NCBI GenBank assembly: GCA_012840245.1
Contig: DULR01000055.1
Coordinates: forward strand, 1-64,000
DNA length: 64,000 nucleotides
Reading direction: 5' to 3'
Source: Clostridiaceae bacterium
GTDB taxonomy: Bacteria > Bacillota > Clostridia > DSM-8532
A model generated the notes under the pieces. The model was given only the letters and a program-made list of their open reading frames with translations, was not told the origin of the DNA and did not search any database. Positions 1 to 8,920 of the stretch are shown here, in pieces. Position 1 is the first letter of the stretch, and every line of letters starts with the position of its first letter. Both the position numbers and the translations under genes were made by a program.

Positions 1-104
1 AAATCCCGTTCCTGAGAATTGCATATGTCCTCGCTGTGGAGCTCCACATATTTATCTATACGACAATACCGGTGGCCGAGGTCAACTGTTGTGTAAAGTT
101 TGTG
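1..104 (-). pseudogene. Possible out-of-frame continuation of the neighbouring surface-protein gene
   Basis: On the minus strand an open frame runs from about position 104 to the window edge, in a different frame from the 123-1610 pseudogene. It reads VDLGHRYCRIDKYVELH and similar normal-looking protein sequence, and it has no start codon of its own. It may be the next part of the broken gene upstream, displaced by a further frameshift, or chance coding. The window edge prevents a decision. Confidence 0.3.
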
Positions 105-122
105 ATCTTCGCTTTACCAGGG

Positions 123-1610
123 CTAAGTTTGGGAATAGTCCTGCGCAAAATCATCCGGTAACTCAGGAGGAGCAGTGACATCAGTTACCATGTAGGTAAC
201 GACAGGGATATTGGCACCATCCACCTCTATGGTGTAGGTTAAAAGCTTCCAGGCAAAGTAATAGCCATATGGTTCGGCTTCTGAGGGCAAATCACATATG
301 GTTCCCGAGTAAGTGCTACCCACTGACGTGATTTTTGCTGTCCCGATCTCTGTTTCGACACCGCCGACTACGCCTGTTGAAACCTCAAAATTATAGACAG
401 GAGTCTCCTCTTTCAGGCCGCCACCGGCTTTAAACTCAATACTTACGGTGTGAGTATAGGATTCTTCCGTTTCTTTAGTTATTGAGATTTCCTGAGAGGT
501 ACTTCCGCTGCCGTAATCCACGCCCGACCAGTCGCCATTAAAGACAATTGCGTTGTCGAGACCAAAAGCGGTTTGCGGATAAGAAGACGGATCCCCCGGT
601 GTGGATTTCAGCACGTTCCCACTGATAGCCAGCAGGGTAGGGTAGTCTTTTGCTATTTTTTCGTATTTTTCAAGCGAAATAGTTTTCACCGCCGCGGTAT
701 GCGGGATGTTAACGGTTGTAGTGCCTTGTTTATATACTATATTGCCGCTTGAATCGATTTCCGGATAATAGATATCGTAGTAATATACTTCAACTGGAAT
801 GGAGTAAAAGACTACTGTATCCTGTCCGGCCTGGGTGGCATAAGTAACCGTCGTCTCCATGGTGGAGCTTTCGGCATATTCATAGGTAAATCCGTATGTA
901 GCGCTGGCCTCGGTTTCTGCAAAAGTCCATTTATCTCCCACTTGAAAGGAGATATATGCGCCGGCGCTTATTGTAACCGCTTTGCTGGAGCCCTGACCGT
1001 CTCCCTTACTGCTGGAATAAGAGGTTTCTGATTCCATCATACCGCCTCCCTGGCCAGGTCCTTGAAATAAGGCGGGGAAGCAAGCACCGCCAAAACTTTG
1101 GGGTCTGAATAATGAACCTCATGCCGACCGGTGTACTTAAGATATGTCGTATCATTGTCGGTGTCGCAAAGGACGATGGTAGCGCTGCGTTTCAGGGAAA
1201 GGCCGAAAGTCCTGTTTTTAAAGTCACCATCTGCGGTAATCGTGCCGGGTTTGTATGCGTAATTATACTCCGACGCGAAAAAGCTGCCTGCCCTTATAGT
1301 GCCGTCATCATTGGCAGCAAATGCGCCTTCATCGGAATTTATGGAAAGGAAACGCGCAGATATATATTCCTTAAGCTGAGCATCAGTATTATTCGGCTGC
1401 CACTTTATCGGGATCGCCGTTCAGTTTATTGTCCTCGCCTATCATGTATGTAGACTCTACCGAATCCTGAACAAGGATCTCATAAACCCGATTTTCAGTA
1501 AAGCTGTCCCGACCGTAAGGGTTATCGGTGCTGTAGAGATCCACATCCTCAGGAATGACGGATGTATCGATCCCCAAAGCGTCAAAAACGTTGGATTCGC
1601 TGGTAATCCT
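123..1610 (-). pseudogene. Frameshifted large secreted/surface protein gene, N-terminus missing
   Basis: Three minus-strand segments in two frames read as one protein. The first runs from about 1610 to 1389 (contains PEDVDLYSTDNPYGRD) and ends at TAA. The second, about 1390-1045 in the neighbouring frame, contains CDTDNDTTYLKYTGRHEVHY and VLAVLASPPYFKDLA. The third, 1040-123, returns to the first frame (GGGMMESETSYSSSKG onward, 305 residues to TAG). Two frameshifts, near 1390 and near 1050, are needed. In-frame stops at 1611-1616 remove the natural start, and no signal peptide is left. The protein is Ser/Thr/Tyr/Gly-rich with beta-strand character, suggesting a large extracellular protein, but I do not recognise the family with confidence. 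A sequencing indel could explain one shift, though not the missing start as well. Confidence 0.6.
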
Positions 1611-1791
1611 TTATCAGAATCATTTGAATGTTATCATTTGAAAGTGCAAATCAGAGTTAAGATGGCACAAACAAGACAGTGCAAAAAATAATTTTACTAT
1701 TTAATCCTAAAGAACAAAGTTGTTATTAATATGTGTTTGCCTAAGAATTAAATGAGAAGAAAAAATATCGATAAATCAATGAAGCTGCTGT

Positions 1792-2430
1792 CTATATTTT
1801 TATCCCTTTGGACCTTATCAGTCCGGTGACAACAGCATAAGAAAGGGCAGTGATAACAGGTATGAGAAGCCCTATAGTCTGCACAGCACCTCCGGCACTC
1901 AAAAGCAGATTATAGATAACATGGAATGTAATGGCAATGCACAAAAGGCCGAAGACACCTGCTACTTTCAGCCACGGTCTTTTCCATACATACAGAAGCC
2001 CATAGCCTACTATAGTCCCGCATGCAATATGCATAGCTCCGGTACAAAAACCGCGCATAAGCAGAAATAAAAGCTGTGATGAGCCGTTTTCTAAGAGGTA
2101 ACAGGTATTTTCAAATGTTGCAAAGCCCGCTGCCATAAACAGGATAGCGCTTCGCGCATCCTTCTGATTCGGTTCATATACCAGAAGGAAAAAAAGAATA
2201 GGCAGCAGCTTCATTGTTTCTTCAATAGTCGGTGCCAGCTCCACCGTAGCCTGTATTAAGTCGGCATCATAATAGCTTGCAAAAAAAGTATTGATATAGG
2301 CTGATAAAAGGCACATACCCATACCGGCAATAAAAAAGATGAAAACCGGCCTGCTGCGCTTATCAGCACACAGCATGGCGATCAGCAAAGGGGCGGCAAT
2401 GCAGATAAACACGTTTTCGATATAAATCAA
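1792..2430 (-). CDS. PrsW-family intramembrane protease
   Basis: A 212-residue polytopic membrane protein with about seven hydrophobic segments. It carries the conserved motifs of the PrsW family: EExxK at residues 70-74 (IEETMK), FxxxE at 103-107 (FATFE), and single histidines in later membrane segments at H134 (MHIACG) and H170 (FHVIYN). In Bacillus subtilis PrsW makes the first cut in the anti-sigma factor RsiW and so releases an ECF sigma factor. Here the gene starts at a TTG that overlaps the TGA of an upstream membrane-protein remnant, which points to former translational coupling. A remnant of an ECF sigma factor lies just beyond that. The reading frame is intact. Its substrate is unknown and may no longer exist. 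Confidence 0.8.
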   Translation of the reverse strand: MIYIENVFICIAAPLLIAMLCADKRSRPVFIFFIAGMGMCLLSAYINTFFASYYDADLIQATVELAPTIEETMKLLPILFFLLVYEPNQKDARSAILFMAAGFATFENTCYLLENGSSQLLFLLMRGFCTGAMHIACGTIVGYGLLYVWKRPWLKVAGVFGLLCIAITFHVIYNLLLSAGGAVQTIGLLIPVITALSYAVVTGLIRSKGIKI

Positions 2431-2597
2431 CCTCTCACCGCCTTTTTCAGAGTTGGCAGAAATGTAATGAACGTGGCAGTCAGGAGAAAGTCAAACCAAA
2501 AATAAGGGTTTGAAAGGCTGTTTTCCTTCCAAAAGCATGAAGAGACCCACAGACTGTATTCCACCAGAATGAAAGCTAAACCGCAAGGTGGAAAGAT
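2427..2597 (-). pseudogene. C-terminal remnant of a small membrane protein gene
   Basis: An open minus-strand stretch of about 55 codons reads CGLAFILVEYSLWVSS and FWFDFLLTATFITFLP, two hydrophobic segments ending in a basic tail (KKAVRG) and TGA. An in-frame TAA at 2598-2600 and the lack of a start show that the 5' part is gone. The stop overlaps the TTG start of the PrsW gene. Its place between a sigma-factor remnant and PrsW would suit a membrane-bound anti-sigma factor, but the sequence is too short to assign. Confidence 0.45.
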
Positions 2598-2632
2598 TTA
2601 CTGCTGTGCATCAATAAAGGGCGCAGCCTTTT

Positions 2633-2755
2633 TTAACCGCGCTCCAGCAGATGATCGATTTGCTTAATGCTTTTCCCCATAACCTGCGCTGCCTGTGAAT
2701 AGCTCATATTCTCAAAATACAGTAGATCAGCCCTGGAACCGACTGCCCGGATATC
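2633..2755 (-). pseudogene. Remnant of an ECF sigma factor (region 4)
   Basis: The minus-strand frame reads LLYFENMSYSQAAQVMGKSI followed by KQIDHLLERG and a TAA at 2633-2635. This matches the helix-turn-helix of sigma region 4.2 in ECF sigma factors (typically YFENLSYEEAAxxMGxSxxxVxxLLxRG). An in-frame TGA at 2756-2758 and the absence of regions 2 and 3 upstream show that only the C-terminal end is left. The last part of region 4 (normally ending KARLR or similar) is also cut short. Confidence 0.7.
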
Positions 2756-2810
2756 TCATGGGTTTCAGGCAAATAAAGTAGAGTATTGAATACAGAATTC
2801 GGCCTGCTGT

Positions 2811-4076
2811 CTACATAGCTGCCTGAAAAGTAAAAATACCTTCTCTTGCTGTGAACTGATATATACCCTGGTATTTTTCCACAATATAAACCATGCTTTT
2901 TATACCCATTCCATACTCTTTATCCTTTGATACCGGCAGCCCCTTATCAAATACCGGTTCGGTACTATAGCTGTTCTGAACTTCCATGCAAAGCTTGTTT
3001 TTCTTATTATACAACCGCAGCTTAATAAATCGTTTCTCGTTGTCAGCTTTTTTCACACAGGCATTTATGGCATTTTCCAGAACATTAGAAAGCAAGCTGC
3101 ACAGATCAGGGATGGAAAACCTGCTGAAATCCGCAGCAGAGACAATAAACTCAATGTGAATCTCTCTTTCAGAAGCTTTCGCATTATATGCCGAAAGGAT
3201 CAGATTTATCGACTCATTTTCGGAGTAACGTATCACTTTGAAATTATCGATCTCCTTACAGGTGCTTTCTATGTAGCTCAAGGCTTCCTTCAGCCGGTTT
3301 TCTTAAATGCATGCATTCAGATAGTTGAGATGGTGTCTGAGGTCATGTCTGAAAACCGCAGCCTGTTTTTGGGATTGTCTGAGGGTTTCTATCTCATATT
3401 GCGATTGATCTGCCATTATTTTTAAAATAGCCTGCTCCACTTCTATTTCTTTTTTTTCATAGAGAGTTTTAAGATAGATTATGGAGAATATAAAGTATAT
3501 GACAACTATCGATGCATCCATAAATTCCACGACCGCAGCCCCGCCTTTATACAGAATATCGGAATAAACAGTCATCCCGTACTCCATTATGTAATATATC
3601 AGCGGTACTGCGATAAAAAGCCCCAGGACCTTGTTTTCTTCATATTTAAGCCGGGATACATATGGTGATATATACCTGATTATAAGTATAAGGAGTGGAA
3701 CGGTTACAGCAATTTGAACAGCATATGATATTGTCTCATTATAGTTCCAGAAGATCGATACAAACGTTCCAAACCATTTTCTCGGAGTGCAGAACAAATA
3801 TGCTGATAAGACAGCTATCCCTGACAGAAGAACTCTTTTTTTATAGACATACCTTAAAATCATGAACAGCGGCAAATGTATCAATAACGGGTATGACTTA
3901 AACAGGAGCTCTTCTCCGATCAGAAAATATCCAATAATCTGTACTGAGCCAAATAAGCCAAGTATGATAAAATAGTCTTTTTTCTTTTTCGTGAAGCTTA
4001 TGCCTGAGAAAGAAAGAGACAGAGCAACTCCGAAAATAAGTACGAGACCATAATTCAATATTCGTAAATGTTGCAT
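2811..4076 (-). pseudogene. AgrC/GHKL-type sensor histidine kinase interrupted by one in-frame stop
   Basis: The gene encodes about six N-terminal membrane segments (residues 5-200), a coiled-coil linker, the H-box RHDLRHHLNYLNACI with the phospho-accepting His near residue 244, then TAA at 3303-3305. The same frame continues without a shift through ENRLKEALSYIE to a GHKL ATPase domain with an N-box (NVLENAINAC) and a G-box (GMGIKSMVYIVEKY), ending at 2811. Without the stop this is a normal AgrC-like kinase of about 422 residues. With it, the membrane and H-box part is cut from the ATPase. The 3' part is otherwise undamaged, so the mutation looks recent; readthrough or a base-call error are alternatives. 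The partner regulator next to it is also broken. Confidence 0.85.
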
Positions 4077-4500
4077 CTATTCTTCCTCCATCAGTAAAGC
4101 CAGATATCTGTCCTTTATCTCCCGGGCTTTCCCCTGTGCAATAGGAACTGATGTCTGGTTCTGCAGCAATATGCTGCTGTTACCGATATTATCGATATAA
4201 TTAATATTAACAACATATGAACGGTGAGTCCTGATAAAGAATCTATATTGGAGCATGCTTATCAAATTCGCGGATTTCTTTTGCAACCTCAATTCCGGTA
4301 TAGGCCGGCAATATTATATCAAGCAGATACAAGCTGAAATTTCTCTTTTTATCTAATGATGATATCAGATCAAATCCATTTTGAAATACAGCATATTCAC
4401 AATTCAGATGTTTTGCTGTCCTGTACTCGTCAACCAGATCGGCCATTTTTGATAGATCATCTATATTGTCATCGCATATTGCAATATTCAGCATACGCAT
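4077..4500 (-). pseudogene. LytTR (AgrA-like) response regulator with an internal deletion
   Basis: The 5' part (4500-4243) encodes a receiver domain: MRMLNIAICDDN, phospho-acceptor D61 in LLDIILPAYTG, ending at KHAPI and TAG. The 3' part, in another frame, encodes the end of a LytTR DNA-binding domain: YRFFIRTHRSYVVNINYIDN to MEEE at 4077. Family members are about 240 residues. The last third of the receiver, the linker and the first half of LytTR, some 80-100 residues, are missing at the join near 4250. The two fragments overlap out of frame, so no full regulator can be made. The gene sits directly upstream of the interrupted kinase, as in agr-type operons. Confidence 0.85.
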
Positions 4501-4693
4501 TCCTCACAACTGCAGCTGTATGAATATATTGTAGCACAAAACCAAAAGTTTTGGTGCTGGTTATTGATTCATGTCGAAAAAAACATGTTTCATGCAAAAA
4601 ACGGTTTTATGACAGTCGGTTCTGATAGATTAAGATCATAAGAAATGAAAAAACTTTGCAATCCTTGCAGAGGCTGAAACAGGAGGCTTCTCT

Positions 4694-5212
4694 ATGTTAC
4701 CAACCATATTGGCTATAGTTTTTGTGCTTTGTGCAATTACTTTATGGTTTTTGATCACACAGCATAATCTCGTGGATCTGGATGAAAAAGCCAAAAATGC
4801 GATGTGTCAAATTGGATTGCAGCTGTCAAGCCACTATGGCGCATTATTGGCAATATTGGATGTGGCAAAGATCTATGACGCAGAAGAGAGTGAACCGCTC
4901 ATTGAAGATGTCATATCCAAAAGAAGTATTGTTGCTGCAAAATCCAGCCCCAAAGATGTACTTTTTCAGGAACAAGTGATCTCTGATGTACTGGACAGGT
5001 TAGCTTTGATTTCAGAGAAGCATCCTCAACTAAAAACCAACAGGAAATATATTAAGGCGATGGATGCGGTTTTGACCTATAAAAACATGATCCTTACCAG
5101 CAAGTTGATATATAACGATTTCGCGGCAAAGCTCAACCGCAGGATCCGCTTGTTCCCTGTATCAATGGTTTCCCGCCTGTTGAAGCTTACCGAAAGAGAG
5201 TTTCTGAATTAG
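4694..5212 (+). CDS. LemA family protein
   Basis: A 172-residue protein with one N-terminal membrane helix (residues 2-22) and an otherwise helical body, of usual LemA length. It carries the typical LemA elements: an early LVDLDEKAKNA segment, KLIYNDFAAKLNRRIRLFP near residue 140, and a C-terminal KLTEREFLN. LemA proteins have an outside-in helical bundle fold; their role is poorly known and often tied to envelope or secretion genes. An AGGAGG site lies about 7 bases before the ATG. It is a single plus-strand gene between two minus-strand blocks, closed by the hairpin at 5303-5347. Confidence 0.85.
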   Translation: MLPTILAIVFVLCAITLWFLITQHNLVDLDEKAKNAMCQIGLQLSSHYGALLAILDVAKIYDAEESEPLIEDVISKRSIVAAKSSPKDVLFQEQVISDVLDRLALISEKHPQLKTNRKYIKAMDAVLTYKNMILTSKLIYNDFAAKLNRRIRLFPVSMVSRLLKLTEREFLN

Positions 5213-5302
5213 GTATTGAATTTTTTTATGATTCATAATAAAAGTCTTAACTTATGGATCCGACCGAACAATTTATTCTGTACAACTCCCTTAAAAAATA
5301 AA

Positions 5303-5347
5303 ACACCCCAAAATGCTTATTGTTTATAAGAAATTTGGGGTGCTTTT
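5303..5347. terminator. Bidirectional terminator after the LemA gene
   Basis: Inverted arms ACACCCCAAA and TTTGGGGTG flank a short AT-rich loop, followed on the plus strand by CTTTTATAT and preceded by an A-rich run. It serves the LemA gene and could also stop leftward transcripts leaving fabF. Confidence 0.75.
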
Positions 5348-5371
5348 ATATATTAATATTGATCTGAAGGT

Positions 5372-5396
5372 GCACAGAGGAACCGTCCCCTTGTGC
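5372..5396. repeat. Short palindromic repeat with an ACCGTCCCC core
   Basis: Outer arms GCACA and TTGTGC surround the core GGAACCGTCCCC. The element lies six bases after the fabF stop. Related cores occur at 35533-35552, 44634-44662 and in the ends of the element at 54577-54810, so it belongs to a dispersed family. It may fold as a hairpin at the 3' end of fabF mRNA. Confidence 0.6.
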
Positions 5397-5401
5397 TGCT
5401 T

Positions 5402-6625
5402 TTAATATTTTTTGAACAGTAAAGCTCCGTTGTGTCCACCAAAGCCAAGGGCATTTGAAATGGCATATTCTATATCTTTTTTGCGCCCCTGATTGGGAAC
5501 ATAGTCCAGATCGCATTCAGGATCAGGATCACGAAGGTTTATTGTCGGGGGTAAAAATCCGTCTTTCAATGCCATTACTGTAATTACAGCCTCTATCCCG
5601 CCGGCGGCTCCAAGAAGGTGACCGGTCATTGATTTTGTGGCACTGACAGCAATATTGGTGCCAAAAACTCTTTTAACGACTTTGGTTTCAAGAGGATCAT
5701 TCAATGGAGTGCTTGTGCCATGTGCATTGAAATATCCTACCATTTCTGGCGTTATGCCGGCATCTTCCAGCGCCAGCTCCAGACATCTGGCTCCCGCGTC
5801 GCCATCAGGATCGGGTGCGGTTATGTGATAAGCGTCGCATGTACAGCCATAGCCCACAAGTTCTGCCAGAATATTTGCTCCTCTTTTTACCGCATGCTCA
5901 TATTCCTCCAGGACAAGGACACCTGCGCCTTCTCCCATAACAAAACCGTCACGGTTTTTGTCAAATGGTCTGCATGCACTTTCCGGATCGGGATTTTCAC
6001 TCATTGCCCTCATGGCACAAAAGCCTGAAAAGCCCAAAGGTGAAATGGATGCTTCTGCACCACCGGAGATCATAATATCTGCATACCCGTTCTGGATCAC
6101 CCTCATGGCATCCCCTATGGAATGATTTGCTGTCGCACAGGCTGTAACAACACAGGCATTATAACCTTTGAGGCCGAACTTGATGGCAACCTGTCCCGAA
6201 GCTATATTGGCGATCATCATAGGTACAAAGAACGGGCTGACTCTTTTTGGGCCTTTTTCAAACAGTACCCTGCAATTCTCCTCCAAAGTCTCGATTCCGC
6301 CAATGCCTGAACCGATTATTACACCGGCCCGGTAAGGATCTACTGTCGACAGATCAAGGCCTGCCATTGTAATAGCCTGATGGGTCGCGTGAATGGCATA
6401 CTGGGTAAACAAGTCCATTCTTTTTGCTTCCTTTTTGTCTATGCACACCGTAGGGTCAAAGTCATCGATCTGAGCGCCTACCTTTGTCGGATAATCGGAT
6501 GTGTCGAACCTGGTTATGGTCTTTATACCGTTTTTCCCTTCTTTTATTGCGCTCCAAAAGGTCTCCAGGTTCGTGCCGAGCGAATGTACGACACCCAAAC
6601 CTGTAACTACCACTCTTTTTTTCAT
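5402..6625 (-). CDS. fabF: Beta-ketoacyl-ACP synthase II (FabF)
   Basis: Condenses malonyl-ACP with acyl-ACP in the elongation step of type II fatty acid synthesis. The 407 residues are full length. The Cys-His-His triad is visible: C163 in TACATANHSIG, H302 in NAHGTSTPLND and H336 in KSMTGHLLGAAG, with K331 beside it. GGGAGGT precedes the ATG. It is the last gene of the fap/fab block, but a strong hairpin stands between it and acpP, so its level may be set partly by readthrough or by a separate promoter in the 170-base gap. Confidence 0.97.
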   Translation of the reverse strand: MKKRVVVTGLGVVHSLGTNLETFWSAIKEGKNGIKTITRFDTSDYPTKVGAQIDDFDPTVCIDKKEAKRMDLFTQYAIHATHQAITMAGLDLSTVDPYRAGVIIGSGIGGIETLEENCRVLFEKGPKRVSPFFVPMMIANIASGQVAIKFGLKGYNACVVTACATANHSIGDAMRVIQNGYADIMISGGAEASISPLGFSGFCAMRAMSENPDPESACRPFDKNRDGFVMGEGAGVLVLEEYEHAVKRGANILAELVGYGCTCDAYHITAPDPDGDAGARCLELALEDAGITPEMVGYFNAHGTSTPLNDPLETKVVKRVFGTNIAVSATKSMTGHLLGAAGGIEAVITVMALKDGFLPPTINLRDPDPECDLDYVPNQGRKKDIEYAISNALGFGGHNGALLFKKY

Positions 6626-6696
6626 TGTTCTGACCTCCCAAAATCAGATCATCTATCTTAAAACTTCTTATACTTGCTTCAAACCATTGATAATCA

Positions 6697-6729
6697 AAAA
6701 GTCCCAACATAACAGGTGTTGGGACTTTT
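6697..6729 (-). terminator. Terminator-like hairpin between acpP and fabF
   Basis: Read on the minus strand, a 13-bp perfect stem (AAAAGTCCCAACA with TGTTGGGACTTTT) and a 7-base loop are followed by TTTTTGATT. This looks like an intrinsic terminator placed directly after acpP and before fabF, so it would attenuate fabF relative to acpP. Confidence 0.75.
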
Positions 6730-6796
6730 GTACGATTAGGATATACCTCAAGGCATCCAGGATATGGCCAGCCATATCCCGGATGCATCATTTGAC

Positions 6797-7024
6797 TTAT
6801 TGATGAGCTTTAATGTATTCAACAGCATCACCGACAGTTGCTATTTTCTCTGCTTCCTTGTCTGGTATTTCCAAATCAAATTCTTCCTCAAGAGCCATGA
6901 TAAGCTCAACTATATCGAGAGAATCAGCACCAAGGTCGTCGATAAAGGAAGATTCCGGTTTAATTTCATCAGCATCTACGCCTAATTGTTCTACGATGAT
7001 ATCCCTTACTTTCTCAAATACCAT
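6797..7024 (-). CDS. acpP: Acyl carrier protein
   Basis: A 75-residue acidic protein that carries the growing acyl chain on a phosphopantetheine arm. The attachment serine is in the standard [12 protein letters not shown] motif (Ser35 with this start). An upstream GTG at 7033 is in frame, but AAGGGGG would overlap it; the ATG at 7024 has the same site at a proper distance of 8 bases and is preferred. It lies between fabG and fabF, its common clostridial position. Hairpins on both sides suggest separate control of its abundant mRNA. Confidence 0.96.
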   Translation of the reverse strand: MVFEKVRDIIVEQLGVDADEIKPESSFIDDLGADSLDIVELIMALEEEFDLEIPDKEAEKIATVGDAVEYIKAHQ

Positions 7025-7133
7025 ACCATTCACCCCCTTCCAGACAGGAAATATTCGATGAACTAATCCATATTATTGCTGCTTTCAGAGAATAAATACC
7101 ATCTGAGATTTCAATCTCTGATTATTCATTCCC

Positions 7134-7163
7134 AGAGAATACTTTCCTGTGAAAATATTCTCT
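7134..7163 (-). other. Hairpin in the fabG-acpP spacer
   Basis: Arms AGAGAATA and TATTCTCT close a 14-base loop. A weaker second pairing (GAGATT with AATCTC) lies at about 7105-7119. There is no T-run, so these look more like mRNA processing or stabilising structures ahead of acpP than terminators. Confidence 0.4.
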
Positions 7164-7173
7164 TGAAATAATA

Positions 7174-7920
7174 TTACATATATAACCCACCGTCAATATT
7201 TATTACCTGTCCCGTAATATATTGAGCTCTGTCGGAAGCAAGGAATACTGCCAGTTCTGCTACTTCGGAAGCTGTCCCAAATCTTCCGAGAGGTATGCTT
7301 TTCAGGTAGTTTTCCCTGATTTCCGCAGAGAGTGAGTCCGTCATTTGTGTCTCTATAAAACCAGGTGCTATAGCATTACAGGTTATCCCGCGGGCTCCGA
7401 ACTCCCTGGCCACAGACTTCGTAAAACCAACAAGTCCGGCTTTTGATGCCGCGTAGTTTGCCTGTCCTGTATTTCCCATGAGACCTACGATTGAAGAAAT
7501 ATTTATAATGCTGCCACTGCGTTTTTTCATCATTATCCTGACAGCTGCCTTGGTACAGAGAAAGGCGCTCTTGAGATTCGTTTCGATCACTTTGTCCCAG
7601 TCCTCTTCCTCCATACGTATCAAAAGCTTGTCACGGGTTATGCCTGCATTGTTCACCAGAACATCCACACTTCCGAATGTCTGGACCGTTTTTTCAACGA
7701 TCCCCTGAGCTGCTTCGGGATCGCTCAGATCTCCGGCGAAGCCTTCCGCAGAAAATCCGTTTCCCCTGAATTCATCACGAACCTCATATACCTTGTCGCT
7801 GGTTCCGGACAGCATGACATTTGCTCCCAGCTGGGCGAACCGCTGTGCTATGGCATAACCGATACCGCGTGTCGACCCGGTTACTATTACTGTTTTACCC
7901 TGAAAATTAATTTTGATCAT
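7174..7920 (-). CDS. fabG: 3-oxoacyl-ACP reductase (FabG)
   Basis: The NADPH-dependent reductase of fatty acid elongation. It is a 248-residue short-chain dehydrogenase with the TGSTRGIG cofactor loop at residues 14-21, NNAG at 90-93, and the catalytic Ser143, Tyr156 (NYAAS) and Lys160. It ends with the typical INIDGGLYM. The gene follows fabD by about 40 bases and is clearly in the same operon. Confidence 0.96.
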   Translation of the reverse strand: MIKINFQGKTVIVTGSTRGIGYAIAQRFAQLGANVMLSGTSDKVYEVRDEFRGNGFSAEGFAGDLSDPEAAQGIVEKTVQTFGSVDVLVNNAGITRDKLLIRMEEEDWDKVIETNLKSAFLCTKAAVRIMMKKRSGSIINISSIVGLMGNTGQANYAASKAGLVGFTKSVAREFGARGITCNAIAPGFIETQMTDSLSAEIRENYLKSIPLGRFGTASEVAELAVFLASDRAQYITGQVINIDGGLYM

Positions 7921-7960
7921 CCCCTCATCTGGAAATATGACATTGCCGTTTTGCAGTAAA

Positions 7961-8896
7961 TCAAGCCTTCAATGCGGCAACAGTATTGTTCAAGGATGCG
8001 ATGTCTTCCACATTCAGAACCTTTACTTCCTTATCGATCTTCTTGATGAATCCGCTCAGAACCTTGCCCGGACCTACCTCGATGAACGTATCCACACCGT
8101 TTTGGATCAAGGTCCTGACGCAGTCCTCCCAGAGAACAGACCTGCTCACCTGGTTTATCAGAAGCTCTTTTATCTGATCATGGGATTCTATGATCTTTCC
8201 TGTTACATTTGTCACAACAGGTATGTTCATTTCTTTGATTTCAACACCTTCCAGCTCTTTGGCCAGTTTTTCGCCTGCAGGCTTAAGAAGGCTGCAATGG
8301 AACGGAGCGCTGACATTAAGGAGCATTGCCCTTTTAGCCCCTTTTTCAGTGGCGAGCCTGACAGCTTCGTTTATCGCCGCGGTTTCACCAGCAATGACTA
8401 TCTGGCCGGGACAGTTGAAATTAGCTGCTTCAACCACTCCATGAGCGCCTGCAGCTTTGCAGACTTCAAGCACATCCTCCCTGGACAATCCCAAAATGGC
8501 GGCCATAGTACCAGCACCCAGCGGTACGGCCTCCTGCATGTACTTCCCACGTTTACGGACCAGCCTGACCGCATCTTTGAATGTAACAGAGCCCGACAGG
8601 ACATGCGCCGAATACTCACCCAGGCTTAAACCGGCAGTAAAATCTGCTTTTATTCCTGCCTCGATCAATGGCCGGGCGCAAGCGATGCTTGCGGTCAATA
8701 TAGCCGGTTGAGTATTTTCAGTGATTTTCAGAGTTTCATCATCGCTTTCAAAAAGCATTTTTCTGACATCAAAGCCTAAAGCCTCTGTCGCTTCGTCGAA
8801 TATACGGGCAGCTCCTTCAAAGGATCCGGCTATCTCCCTGCCCATACCAACATATTGAGCGCCCTGACCGGGAAAAACAAATGCAATTTTACCCAT
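7961..8896 (-). CDS. fabD: Malonyl-CoA:ACP transacylase (FabD)
   Basis: Loads malonate onto ACP. 311 residues from the ATG at 8896, which has GGAGGAA 8 bases upstream; an in-frame start five codons earlier lacks such a site. The FPGQGAQ motif begins at residue 8, the nucleophile Ser91 is in GLSLGEYSAH, and the catalytic His200 is in APFHCSLLKPAG. It sits between fabH and fabG. No enoyl reductase gene (fabK or fabI) lies beside it, unlike in many relatives. Confidence 0.95.
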   Translation of the reverse strand: MGKIAFVFPGQGAQYVGMGREIAGSFEGAARIFDEATEALGFDVRKMLFESDDETLKITENTQPAILTASIACARPLIEAGIKADFTAGLSLGEYSAHVLSGSVTFKDAVRLVRKRGKYMQEAVPLGAGTMAAILGLSREDVLEVCKAAGAHGVVEAANFNCPGQIVIAGETAAINEAVRLATEKGAKRAMLLNVSAPFHCSLLKPAGEKLAKELEGVEIKEMNIPVVTNVTGKIIESHDQIKELLINQVSRSVLWEDCVRTLIQNGVDTFIEVGPGKVLSGFIKKIDKEVKVLNVEDIASLNNTVAALKA

Positions 8897-8920
8897 ACAG
8901 ATTTCCTCCAATCAATCAGC

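Noticed and set aside
4541..4600. LytTR binding repeats upstream of the broken Agr-like regulator
   Set aside because: Some ACGGTT/CAGTCGGTT-like words occur near 4610-4620, but spacing and matches are too weak to claim operators.
7134..7163. Riboswitch in the fabG-acpP spacer
   Set aside because: Only simple hairpins are seen; no conserved aptamer core could be recognised.
7913..8629. A 238-codon open frame on the plus strand
   Set aside because: Lies entirely opposite fabD, which is certain from its catalytic motifs.
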